Program-made: the position numbers and the translations under genes | Shown: positions 9,452-17,383 of the stretch, one piece after another | Layout of the letters: each line of letters opens with the position of its first letter | Numbering within the stretch: position 1 is the first letter of the stretch | The notes under the pieces: model-generated | Database searches by the model: none | What the model saw: only the letters and a program-made list of their open reading frames with translations | Told to the model about the DNA's origin: nothing | Virus record (IMG/VR): IMGVR_UViG_3300042453_005615 | Coordinates: 1-34,311 of that record | Source of the DNA: a virus | DNA: 34,311 nt | Direction: 5' to 3' (one strand)

Positions 9452-9480
9452 TTATACGTTTTAGAATTGTGAAGTATACT
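9452..9480 (+). promoter_or_regulatory. Possible promoter for the homing endonuclease gene
   Basis: TATACT at 9475-9480 is a good -10 match. The TTATAC 17 bp further upstream (9452-9457) is a poor -35, so this may instead be a phage-specific element. Transcription from here would begin near 9486-9488, almost at the ATG and inside the left arm of the hairpin at 9481-9506. A related GAAGTATA...TATGG stretch precedes the ribonucleotide reductase gene at 34008. Confidence 0.35.
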
Positions 9481-9506
9481 ATGGTATATGGGAAACCGTA
9501 TACCAT
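9481..9506 (+). promoter_or_regulatory. Hairpin enclosing the homing endonuclease start codon
   Basis: ATGGTATATGG (9481-9491) pairs with CCGTATACCAT (9496-9506) over 11 bp with a single T-G wobble, closed by a GAAA (GNRA) tetraloop at 9492-9495. The start codon ATG 9488-9490 lies in the left arm, so a transcript arriving from the tail genes would hide it. T4 homing endonuclease genes such as I-TevI are known to use start- or SD-sequestering hairpins with a promoter placed so that only late transcripts escape the fold. Here the same use is inferred. Confidence 0.6.
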
Positions 9507-11143
9507 GCCCACAGTGTGAATATCAGTTTGGACAAGAAGTAAGGCTTTTAGAGCATCTTAGTTCTGTTCATAGCATTGTAGATTACGAACAGTTGTATTG
9601 CGATGTGTTTTTGGAAGGCGTAAAGCCGAGGTGTGCATGCTCAAAAGAGTGTGCACATTTCCTCATTTGGCGTGGGTGGAAAAAAGGATATACATCAAAA
9701 TATGCCCGTGGGCACAATGCTCGAATTGACAGTGTTTATTTGAATAAAGAGCGCCAAGCTGAAATGGCCTCAAAGCGAGTTGCTGGTTTTGCAGAAGGAA
9801 AATATCATGTGTGGAATGCCGGCATGTCAAAAGAGACGTCTGCAAAAGTCAAAGACAGCAGTGAGAAAATATCTAAAACCATAAAGCAAAAAAAACTCGA
9901 CGGTGTATACGTCAATTGGCGCTCTGTAGATCCTGAAAAAGCTCAAGCTGCTGTTAGAAAAATGTCAGCAAAGAAGCAAGAGCTTTATTCTACAGGAATT
10001 CTTAGTCCTTGGAATAAAGGGTTGACGAAGCATGATGATCCTCGAGTTGCTTCAATTTCGAAGGGAATAAAAGAAAATTATCAAGAAAGTGATGATGCTT
10101 CAGCGAAAAGGTTAACGCCTGAACAGTTTCTTGAGAGAGTTTTAAGCGTAGGCAAGTTTGATTTGTTGTCAAACCCCAGCGACTATAAGAACAAGTATCA
10201 AAAATTTAGCTTTAGATGCCATTCATGCAATGCGACACAATTAAAAAGCCTAGTGATGCTTGAAACATCACCTGTTTGTTTTTTCTGCAAACCTAAAGAA
10301 TCAAAATCGCAGCTTCAAATTTTTGAATTTGTTCGTTCACTTGAACCTACAGCGCTTTTATCAAATCGCGATGTGATTGCGCCAAAAGAGCTCGACATCT
10401 GGGTGCCATCAAAGAATTTTGCAATTGAATATAACGGACTATACTGGCATTCAAGCGCTGTGCTATCTGACAATCTGTATCATCAAAAGAAGCATGAAGA
10501 GTGCTGGAAAAGAAGTATTAGTCTCTTATCAATCTATGAGGACGAATGGCGAGATAAGCGAGCGATTGTAGAAGGCATGATTAGACACCGCATCAAACAA
10601 CCTATAGAGCGATGGTCTGCGAGAAATCTTCAGCTGGTTGAGCTTGCTAAAGATAGAGCTGCAAATTTTTTTGACAACAATCATCTAGAGGGTTTTGCGC
10701 GCTCTAGTGTTACTTTTGGATTAGAGCATAAGTCTACAGGTGAGCTTCTCGCAGCGATGTCGTTACGCAAGCCTTTTCATAGAAAATACTCTGATGCTCT
10801 TGAGGTGGCTCGCTGTTGCGTGCTTGCAGGTCATTCGGTCAGAGGCTGGCTTGGAAAGCTTACAACTAAAGCGATAGAATATGCTCACGGCAAAGCAGCG
10901 AGGCTTATCACATATGTGGATGGTCGAGTTGGCCGCGGTAATGGGTATGAACAGTCAGGATGGACCCGCGCTGCTTCAGAAAATATTCCGCGATTTTGGT
11001 GGACTGATTTCCACAATCGATTTAATCGATTTAAATATCGTGCAAATAGAGCACAAGGCATCACACAAGAAGAAGCTGCACAGTGTGCAGGTGTCGTGGC
11101 CATCTATGGTTGTTCTAATTCACTTTATGAAATTTTACTATGA
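9488..11143 (+). CDS. Free-standing Vsr-like (EDxHD-type) homing endonuclease
   Basis: Site-specific DNA endonuclease that promotes its own spread between phage genomes (551 aa). From the N-terminus: a C2H2 zinc finger (Cys7, Cys10, His23, His28), two NUMOD3-like DNA-binding segments (around WNAGMSKET, 109-117, and SPWNKGLTKHDDPRV, 173-187), and a zinc ribbon (Cys244, Cys247, Cys264, Cys267). Next is a Vsr-fold nuclease core with ELDIWVP (Asp303), AIEYNGLYWHS (Glu314, His321), YHQKK and YEDEW (Glu351-Asp352). A C-terminal Mom/GNAT-like domain (about 380-551) ends in IYGCSNSLYEI. The residues resemble the I-Bth0305I group. Both flanking genes are complete, so it is intergenic and not in an intron. 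No good ribosome binding site is seen. The start must be near 9488 because the zinc finger begins at residue 7. Confidence 0.88.
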   Translation: MGNRIPCPQCEYQFGQEVRLLEHLSSVHSIVDYEQLYCDVFLEGVKPRCACSKECAHFLIWRGWKKGYTSKYARGHNARIDSVYLNKERQAEMASKRVAGFAEGKYHVWNAGMSKETSAKVKDSSEKISKTIKQKKLDGVYVNWRSVDPEKAQAAVRKMSAKKQELYSTGILSPWNKGLTKHDDPRVASISKGIKENYQESDDASAKRLTPEQFLERVLSVGKFDLLSNPSDYKNKYQKFSFRCHSCNATQLKSLVMLETSPVCFFCKPKESKSQLQIFEFVRSLEPTALLSNRDVIAPKELDIWVPSKNFAIEYNGLYWHSSAVLSDNLYHQKKHEECWKRSISLLSIYEDEWRDKRAIVEGMIRHRIKQPIERWSARNLQLVELAKDRAANFFDNNHLEGFARSSVTFGLEHKSTGELLAAMSLRKPFHRKYSDALEVARCCVLAGHSVRGWLGKLTTKAIEYAHGKAARLITYVDGRVGRGNGYEQSGWTRAASENIPRFWWTDFHNRFNRFKYRANRAQGITQEEAAQCAGVVAIYGCSNSLYEILL

Positions 11144-11147
11144 ATTG

Positions 11148-11175
11148 TTTACACAATCAGAACGAAATTTATATT
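11148..11175 (+). promoter_or_regulatory. Possible promoter for the gp26/gp51-like gene
   Basis: TTTACA at 11148-11153 and TATATT at 11170-11175 are separated by 16 bp, directly after the endonuclease stop. A 13-nt palindrome, TGATACAGTATCA (11179-11191), lies between this and the AGGAG ribosome binding site (11191-11195), and could be an operator. The T4 early -35 box also contains TTTAC. The match is suggestive only. Confidence 0.35.
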
Positions 11176-11199
11176 GTTTGATACAGTATCAGGAGATAT

Positions 11200-12072
11200 A
11201 TGTCAGAACAGCGTGAAACGAAGAATGCAGTTTTTTCAAGTGGTGTACCTGCAGGTGTAGATCCAAGAATGCCGATGCAATCATCGGCAGAAAAAGTAAA
11301 AGCAGAGTTTGGTTTGGATATACCAACGGAGCTTGTGCCTCTGCCGTCAGGAGGAAAAGTGTATCCAGCTGGGTCTTCGCTCCACAATCAAGATGTAGTA
11401 GAGATTCGACCTATGACTGCACGAGAAGAAGATATTTTGACTTCACGCGCACTCATCAAAAAGGGTACAGTGATCACAGAGCTCATCAAAGCGTGTCTCG
11501 TAGATCGTTCAGTCAATACTGCGGACCTTTTAGTAGGAGATAGAAACGCTCTCATGATGGCTGTTCGTATTACTGGGTATGGTCCTGATTATACAGTCGA
11601 GATGGAGTGTGATGAGTGTAGTTCGAAGAATCAGCAGACGTTCAACCTAACTGAGCTTCCAATCAAGAAGCTGGAGATTGATCCTGTCATTCCAGGACAG
11701 AACTTGTTTGAGTTTGTTTTGCCGTTCTCGAAGAAAAAAGTTCATTTTAAGTTTTCGACAGGACGTGATGAAGAGGAGGCCTCAGCTCTAGCTGATAAGC
11801 AGAAGAAGCTTGGTCTGGGTAACGAGACGGGTGTTACAACATCTTTGTTGCAGTCAATTGTTTCAATTGATGGTGTTGAAGACAGGTTCAAGATTTCCAA
11901 CTTTGTGAAGCACATGCCCGCCAGAGATTCACTTGCTCTGAGGACTTATATGCGAGATTGTGAACCAGGTGTCAACATGAAGCAAGAGACCGTGTGCCCC
12001 GCATGTGGAAACACCGAGGAGGTGAATATGCCACTTGGGATCACGTTTCTTTGGCCTGCGGCCGGAAGATAA
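11200..12072 (+). CDS. T4 gp26/gp51-type baseplate hub assembly protein
   Basis: Member of the family usually called T4 base plate protein (Pfam T4_baseplate), 290 aa. Diagnostic features are LPSGGKVYPAG (48-58), followed by VEIRPMTAREEDILTSRALIKKG (67-89) and LLVGDRNALMMAVRITGYGPDY (110-131), with two CxxC knuckles (Cys137/Cys140 and Cys266/Cys269) that probably bind one zinc. In T4 the related gp26 and gp51 help build the baseplate hub. The location, directly after the tube gene and before the tape measure, is where lambda-type phages keep tail assembly chaperone genes. AGGAG precedes the ATG by 4 nt. The 3' end overlaps the next gene by 38 bp in another frame. Confidence 0.85.
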   Translation: MSEQRETKNAVFSSGVPAGVDPRMPMQSSAEKVKAEFGLDIPTELVPLPSGGKVYPAGSSLHNQDVVEIRPMTAREEDILTSRALIKKGTVITELIKACLVDRSVNTADLLVGDRNALMMAVRITGYGPDYTVEMECDECSSKNQQTFNLTELPIKKLEIDPVIPGQNLFEFVLPFSKKKVHFKFSTGRDEEEASALADKQKKLGLGNETGVTTSLLQSIVSIDGVEDRFKISNFVKHMPARDSLALRTYMRDCEPGVNMKQETVCPACGNTEEVNMPLGITFLWPAAGR

Positions 12073-12322
12073 AGAAGCAGTCATATTGGAACCTGTGTTC
12101 CTCTTGATGTACTACGGCGGGTTTACTTTCAAGGAAGCTTATAATCTTCCTGTAGTATACAAGCATTGGTTCATCAAGAGGATCAGCAAGGAATTTAGCA
12201 GATCTTCTGAGGAGGGTGGTCAAACGCAGTCTCGCGCTGCGCACCACAACACACCTGAGATGCGTGCCATGACGGGTCATTCGCGTGCGGAGTCTCCTTC
12301 ACGCCTGAGGCGCTTCACGTGA
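12035..12322 (+). CDS. Small tail-assembly protein overlapping the gp26/gp51-like gene
   Basis: Reading frame of up to 95 aa that overlaps the upstream gene in the +1 frame. The conserved-looking part begins with EDKEAVILEPVFLLMYYGGF and contains NLPVVYKHWFIKRISKEF. The C-terminus is polar and ends PSRLRRFT. The only usable start before this part is TTG at 12035. The frame is closed by TGA at 12023-12025, and the next ATG (12107) would remove the conserved beginning. GAGGAGG at 12016-12022 could serve the TTG, but at a long 12-nt spacing. Alternatively it is reached by a +1 or -2 ribosomal frameshift from the upstream gene, giving a fusion like lambda gpG-gpT. Its role as a tape-measure chaperone is inferred from position only. 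Confidence 0.7.
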   Translation: MGSRFFGLRPEDKEAVILEPVFLLMYYGGFTFKEAYNLPVVYKHWFIKRISKEFSRSSEEGGQTQSRAAHHNTPEMRAMTGHSRAESPSRLRRFT

Positions 12323-12379
12323 TGACGCTATTGTGACATAAATCAAGGTTGTTTTTTTGAAAGGTTATTAGATATTCGC

Positions 12380-12676
12380 ATGACGCGCCCAAAGAACAAC
12401 AGAAAAATTGAAGAAAATTCCTCTGTAGATTCAAGCACTCTTTTATTTTCGAATATTGCTGCCTTACTCTCAGGTCACACGACTGCTGAATTGAAGCTGC
12501 ACGGTACGCCTGAGCAGATTGAAGCATTGAATGAAGCCTTCACAGCGACGCAGGGTTTTCAGGATGAGCTGTATTCATCTTCCGCAAGCTTAGATTCAAT
12601 CGTCGAAGCCCTACGCGCTAAGCATGCAGCTGCAGCAAAGTTTGAAAAATTGCTCGGCGTCTCTTGGGCACTTTGA
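12380..12676 (+). CDS. Small protein of unknown function before the tape measure gene
   Basis: Encodes 98 aa that I do not recognise. The N-terminus is polar and basic (MTRPKNNRKIEEN). The middle contains LKLHGTPEQIEALNEAF, and the C-terminal half is helical with many Ala and Lys residues (ALRAKHAAAAKFEKLLG). No signal peptide or membrane segment is seen. The ATG at 12380 has only a distant AAGG (12361-12364). It sits between the overlapping chaperone-like gene and the tape measure gene, 16 bp before the latter, and is probably a tail assembly or baseplate factor of the same operon. The coding case rests on its fit in the gap, its direction, and the absence of any other use for the interval. 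Confidence 0.7.
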   Translation: MTRPKNNRKIEENSSVDSSTLLFSNIAALLSGHTTAELKLHGTPEQIEALNEAFTATQGFQDELYSSSASLDSIVEALRAKHAAAAKFEKLLGVSWAL

Positions 12677-12692
12677 TTAGAGTGAGGCTGCA

Positions 12693-15600
12693 ATGGCTAA
12701 AAGACCGAATGATAACAACATTGCAGCAACAAAAACTACACCTGACGACCCCGCAAAAGCTGCCAAAGAATTTGCAAAAAATACAGCAGCACAAAAAGCA
12801 GCGATCCAGGCATCTGCAGATGCGATGGAAGCAGCTCGCCGGGCAGCTGAAAAATATTTTCAAACTACAGAAAAAGTAGCAGAATCGTCAATAAAGTCTG
12901 CTGATGCAATTCAGAAAATATCAGATAATGCAAAAGAGCAAGTTAAAAAACTTGCATCAGTTTCTGATAGTCTTGAATCAGTCAGCGAAGGACAAAAAGT
13001 ATACAATGATCTTTTGAAACTGGGATCGAAAGCAGTAAAAAATGCTTCAAAAGACATAACAAAACAAACAAATGATTTTTCAAAGAACAGCAAAGCTGCA
13101 ACTGCAGCCGCTGTAGCGCTCAAGACTTTCGGTGCAACTATAAAGGGTCTTAAAGCCATCTTTGGCGGTGTGACAGGTGTCATAGGAAAGTTTGTTGAGC
13201 TTATTTGGGAAGTTGGATCTGCGATCGTCTCTGCACCATTTATGTTGATGGAATCGCTCATTGGGCGAGCCAAAGAGGCGATGCGTCAAGGGCTTGAGCT
13301 TGCAACTGCTCGTGAAGAAGTTCGTGAGATTTTTGGTGATATATCTAAGGGCACATCGAAAGATGTAATTAATATTGGAAGATCTCTTGCAACAGGCGTA
13401 ATTGCGCCTGGGCTAATGGCACGACAGGTGTTTGGCACATTTGCAGAAGCCCTTGATCGAATACGAGAGCTTGCAGCAGAAACACCTGTGCTTTTTCAAA
13501 AGCTTGGTGATCAATTCAACAACTCAGGCCTTCAGATTATGTCAATGGCTAGTGGGCTGGGTATTGCGAAAGAAGAGCTCGCGGGCCTGCAGGCTCGAGC
13601 AGTAGCAACAGGTGAGCCCCTGACTGCGACTCTGTCAGAAGTCACGAAGTATGCGAAGGGTCTCGGCGCACAGTTTGGGATTAATTCTAAAGCCATGTCT
13701 CGTGATATGGGTCGCGCGATGAAAGACGTGAAGCATTTCGCAAATGCTACTGTGAAAGAAGTCGCACAGGCGACAGTATACGCCCACAAGCTTGGCCTTG
13801 AGCTCAAAGACATCACAGGAGTGCTTGATGCATTCAATACATTCGATCAAGCTGCAGAGAACGTCGCAAAATTGTCTCAAGCCTTTGGTGTCAACATTGA
13901 CCTAATGAAGTTGATGGAAGCTGAGACGTCTGCTGATGCGCTTGATGAGATCAAGAAAGCATTCACTGCAGCAGGTAAATCTGCTGATCAAATGAGCCGC
14001 CACGAGCTTCAGCTTATTGCTCAGACAGTGGGCATGGATGAAGCAGTTGTACGTCAATCATTGTCCATGAAAAATGCTGGTGTCTCGATGGACGCTGTCA
14101 AGAGCTCTGCGAGCGCCCTGCAAGCGCAGACAATGGACACTGGTCAAGCGATTACTGCTCTTGCCTCTGACATAAAGCGTCTTGTGAAAGAAGGCCAGGC
14201 GCCAGAGGGTAAGTCATTCTTTGAGATATTCTTTGAAGGATTCAAAAAGGGAATTGACTTATCGGGCGAGTTCCAAAAGCTGATCCAAGATGTGATGAAA
14301 GACATGTGGATTGTTCGTGACGCAGGCATGCGCGTTGGTCAGGCATTCGTCAAATTCTTCCCAGGATTCACTGAATTTCTGCGGGGGCTTAGGGCATTTC
14401 TTGATCCTGCAAAGATGAAGAGTCTGATGTCGGGCGTCACATCCGTATTTACTGATTTCTTTAAACAGCTTGGAAATGGCACTGCTACGTTTGAAGGATT
14501 AATTGAAGCCCTCCAGACAAAATTCATTACATTCTTCAATAATGACAAGGGCGGTAGATTGCTATTGGGCGGCCTTACCAAAATGTGGAAGGCTGTTGAA
14601 AGGATCATATCTACAGGATTAGATTGGCTTACGGAAAAGCTAAAGACAGGAATCCAATTCTTAGTTGATTTGTTGAGCGGCAAGTATGCTGATAAGTTAT
14701 CTGCCGCGGGTAAAGGTATTCTTGGTGGACTCGACATCGCAAGCAAGTCTCCAATCGTAAAATCTCTTATAAATGCCTATGAACAACTAAAAGATCCACT
14801 TGGTCAGTTGTTTGAAAAAGTCTTTAATTTAGCAATTGATAAATTAGGTGAAATTTTATTAAAGTATAAGTGGGAGATTGCACTTGTTACTCTTGGTCCA
14901 ACCCTCGGAAATCTTGCGCTTCAAGCTTTTATTGGCGCTATGCAGAATAAAGCATTGGCAAACACACTGTCAGATACACTAACCAAAGCAGGAGTGGGAA
15001 AGACTACACCCGGCGCTGCAGGTGGAGTGCCCGGCGCTGCAGGTGGAATGGGAAAGTTGGGCCAAGTTACTTTGGTTGCTACAGCAGCGATCATAGGATT
15101 TGAAACAGGAAAAGCGATAGCTGATTCAATATTAGATTCTTGGGAAAAGCAGCAAGAATCTTTTAGACAAGGGAGCATGAATAGTGCAGAAGCTTTAGCC
15201 AACCTAAATGTATCTGCACAGTCTGCTTCTAGAAGCATCAAAAATCTTGGAGGGCTGTCAAAAGAAGAAGCACAAAAAATAGTAGATCAGAAAAAAGCAG
15301 CAGAAGATGCGATTGCAGCTCAAGAAAGTAAGCTCGCGAATGCGCGAGCAGTTGCAGCCCGCACAAAAGCTTCTCAAAATGTTCAGGGAGTTGCAGGTTT
15401 AGCTGGAATTGGAGGTCTAGCGACCGCTGCGCAGCTTGTTGGGTCTCTAGGTGAATATACATTCGAGGGTAAGGACTTCGAAAACACGATGTTTGGAGAA
15501 CAGCTGTTTGCAGGCGCTGCTATGAGCCCCGAACAATTGAAAGATCTTGAAAAACAGCTTGCTGATGATCAGGCAAAATATAAAGAATTTCTTGACAAGC

Positions 15601-17078
15601 ATGGTAGTAATCTTGCTGTAATAGCTGATACAGCGTCTGGTAAGATACCTGAAAAAATAGCTGAAGCTGCTGCAGATAATAGCGCAGATATGCTTGAAAA
15701 GCTCGGTCTCGATGCTGAGTTTACGATTGAGACTGCTGCTGAACAGCTGAAGAAAGTCGATGAACTCGCAAAGAAAGTGTTGTCTAAAGATTTTAATTTG
15801 CCGGAAACGATTGCACAAATTAAGGAAAAGCTAAGCACTGTAAAATGGGACATAATTAGCCTTGAATCTGAAAAAGAACTAAAAAAGTCCGCGGAGGTTA
15901 TGGGTAGTCTACAAAAAGTTTTTGAATCTATCAAAAACTCGCTTTCCAGTGTTTACGAGTCTGCGCAAGTATCTTCTAAACTTGGGACAGCTGGGGGCGG
16001 TGGACTTATAGACAATTATAAAACAGGAGTTTTAAGCTTACTTTTAGTAGCTATAGAAATAAAACAGAGCTTACAAAAATTAGATTTCAGCGTAATAAAA
16101 GAAAAAGTAGAGCCTTTAAAAAACGCTTTTGAAGCAATTAAAGAAGCGATTACTCCTGCAAAGGATGTTGCTGATCTTTTGAAGAAAAGCTTTTCTAGTG
16201 ATAAGAGCGAGGAGCTTGGAACTCATACAGAAAATTTCAAAAAATCAATAGATAAAATCAACAAAGGCCTCGGCGGCATTGCGACTACAAGCGGATACAC
16301 TTCAGTAGCTACTACAACAGCAGCGCAAAATGTGCAATCTACAGGAGAAGCAATTAAGACATCTTTTACTCCCCTGCTCGAATCTATAGGCATGCTTGCT
16401 TATTTGCCGAAAGCTCTTGCACAGACGGTGTCTGCGTTATCTGATCCCACGTTTTTTTCTAATATTGCATCTCTTGGAAAGATTTTAGGTAATGAAGGAG
16501 AAGAATACTCAATTGCATCTAAGTTTTCAAGTATAGCTGATCTATCTGAAATGGAAGTAAATGTTGCGAGCTGGATCACTGACTCAACTACAATATTGAA
16601 TTCAGTTAAAGACTGGACGGGAACTGACGGCTTTATAGGTCTCGACGAAGTTACAAAAAGCGTCATATCAGCTGAAGATAAATTCAGTCGGTTGTTCGGT
16701 GCAATGTCTTTCATTGAAGATCATATTCGCGGAATGGCTGAACTTGATTTTGCTCAAGCAGTCGGCAAGATGGTCGAAAATATAAATTCTATGAACGTTG
16801 CTTTGAGCAACGTTAACATCGGCAAGGACGGCCAAGTTCGTGTGAAGCTTGCGGCTGCTGCTGATGGAATCATGAAAGCTGACCAAGTTTTTAACATCAA
16901 AAAAGCTCCCATCAACATCAACATGGAAGTGCATGTTGAACTTGCTGTGTCAGACGTCGAAAAGGTAATCCTAAAGCCTGGTCGTGCAGTTGGAAAATTA
17001 TTTGATGATCTTGCTGGAAAACAAACACCACCACTTGCTAGAGTAGGCAATGAATTTCAACCGCAACCTGAAATATAA
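12693..17078 (+). CDS. Tail tape measure protein
   Basis: Long, largely helical protein (1461 aa) that sets tail length and is expelled during infection. The N-terminal 130 residues are Ala/Lys-rich and coiled-coil-like. A hydrophobic stretch at about 146-190 could cross or enter a membrane, as in many tape measure proteins. A second hydrophobic Ala-rich segment follows a PGAAGGV/PGAAGGM double repeat encoded near 15009-15047. The C-terminal part is again charged and helical. The ATG at 12693 follows GAGG. With the usual rule of about 0.15 nm per residue, the tail could be up to about 200 nm long. The position after tube and chaperone-like genes and before baseplate genes is canonical. No peptidase or lysozyme motif is evident. 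Confidence 0.9.
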   Translation: MAKRPNDNNIAATKTTPDDPAKAAKEFAKNTAAQKAAIQASADAMEAARRAAEKYFQTTEKVAESSIKSADAIQKISDNAKEQVKKLASVSDSLESVSEGQKVYNDLLKLGSKAVKNASKDITKQTNDFSKNSKAATAAAVALKTFGATIKGLKAIFGGVTGVIGKFVELIWEVGSAIVSAPFMLMESLIGRAKEAMRQGLELATAREEVREIFGDISKGTSKDVINIGRSLATGVIAPGLMARQVFGTFAEALDRIRELAAETPVLFQKLGDQFNNSGLQIMSMASGLGIAKEELAGLQARAVATGEPLTATLSEVTKYAKGLGAQFGINSKAMSRDMGRAMKDVKHFANATVKEVAQATVYAHKLGLELKDITGVLDAFNTFDQAAENVAKLSQAFGVNIDLMKLMEAETSADALDEIKKAFTAAGKSADQMSRHELQLIAQTVGMDEAVVRQSLSMKNAGVSMDAVKSSASALQAQTMDTGQAITALASDIKRLVKEGQAPEGKSFFEIFFEGFKKGIDLSGEFQKLIQDVMKDMWIVRDAGMRVGQAFVKFFPGFTEFLRGLRAFLDPAKMKSLMSGVTSVFTDFFKQLGNGTATFEGLIEALQTKFITFFNNDKGGRLLLGGLTKMWKAVERIISTGLDWLTEKLKTGIQFLVDLLSGKYADKLSAAGKGILGGLDIASKSPIVKSLINAYEQLKDPLGQLFEKVFNLAIDKLGEILLKYKWEIALVTLGPTLGNLALQAFIGAMQNKALANTLSDTLTKAGVGKTTPGAAGGVPGAAGGMGKLGQVTLVATAAIIGFETGKAIADSILDSWEKQQESFRQGSMNSAEALANLNVSAQSASRSIKNLGGLSKEEAQKIVDQKKAAEDAIAAQESKLANARAVAARTKASQNVQGVAGLAGIGGLATAAQLVGSLGEYTFEGKDFENTMFGEQLFAGAAMSPEQLKDLEKQLADDQAKYKEFLDKHGSNLAVIADTASGKIPEKIAEAAADNSADMLEKLGLDAEFTIETAAEQLKKVDELAKKVLSKDFNLPETIAQIKEKLSTVKWDIISLESEKELKKSAEVMGSLQKVFESIKNSLSSVYESAQVSSKLGTAGGGGLIDNYKTGVLSLLLVAIEIKQSLQKLDFSVIKEKVEPLKNAFEAIKEAITPAKDVADLLKKSFSSDKSEELGTHTENFKKSIDKINKGLGGIATTSGYTSVATTTAAQNVQSTGEAIKTSFTPLLESIGMLAYLPKALAQTVSALSDPTFFSNIASLGKILGNEGEEYSIASKFSSIADLSEMEVNVASWITDSTTILNSVKDWTGTDGFIGLDEVTKSVISAEDKFSRLFGAMSFIEDHIRGMAELDFAQAVGKMVENINSMNVALSNVNIGKDGQVRVKLAAAADGIMKADQVFNIKKAPININMEVHVELAVSDVEKVILKPGRAVGKLFDDLAGKQTPPLARVGNEFQPQPEI
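15009..15047 (+). repeat. 21-bp period direct repeat inside the tape measure gene
   Basis: An 18-bp unit beginning CCCGGCGCTG occurs at 15009-15026 and again at 15030-15047, giving the heptads PGAAGGV and PGAAGGM. It looks like a recent in-frame duplication that forms a flexible Gly/Ala/Pro linker. Confidence 0.85.
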
Positions 17079-17095
17079 CAATTAGCGTACAACAC

Positions 17096-17377
17096 ATGTC
17101 TAAGATTCCAACAAAAGAAGAATATTTCAAGAAGCTTCGTTCAAATGAAGGATATATTGCTGTTCTCAAAAAGGCTCCTGATGAAGAAACCCGTAAGAGG
17201 ATAATCTCAACGGTCGAGCATGTTGCAGGGTCTCTGTTTGATGGGATTTTGCCTGTCCTGGGTTCGCTCAAGTCTGATCCTGAAGCTGCGTCAAAGATTT
17301 CTGAGGCCTTGAAGACAGGCATCGGCATAATTAAGGAAAACGACGGCGCGCCGATTGTGTCGGGCTCGAAAGGATGA
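17096..17377 (+). CDS. Small helical protein of unknown function between tape measure and baseplate genes
   Basis: Encodes 93 aa that I do not recognise. It is mostly amphipathic helix (KIPTKEEYFKKLRSNEGYIA, then ETRKRIISTVEHVAGSLFDG), with a Gly/Ser-rich end. It has no cysteine, signal peptide or clear membrane segment. The ATG at 17096 lies 17 bp after the tape measure stop with no evident SD sequence, so translation may be coupled. The stop is 6 bp before the next start. Its place between tape measure and baseplate genes suggests a minor tail component or assembly factor. That is inference. Confidence 0.75.
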   Translation: MSKIPTKEEYFKKLRSNEGYIAVLKKAPDEETRKRIISTVEHVAGSLFDGILPVLGSLKSDPEAASKISEALKTGIGIIKENDGAPIVSGSKG

Positions 17378-17383
17378 CTGTAA

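Noticed and set aside
9430-11199. Group I intron or intein carrying the endonuclease
   Set aside because: The tube gene before it and the gp26/gp51-like gene after it are both complete, and no split exon or splice motif is seen. It is a free-standing gene.
12322-12379. Terminator at the seven-T run (about 12351-12357)
   Set aside because: No stable stem precedes the T run, and the flanking genes look like one operon.
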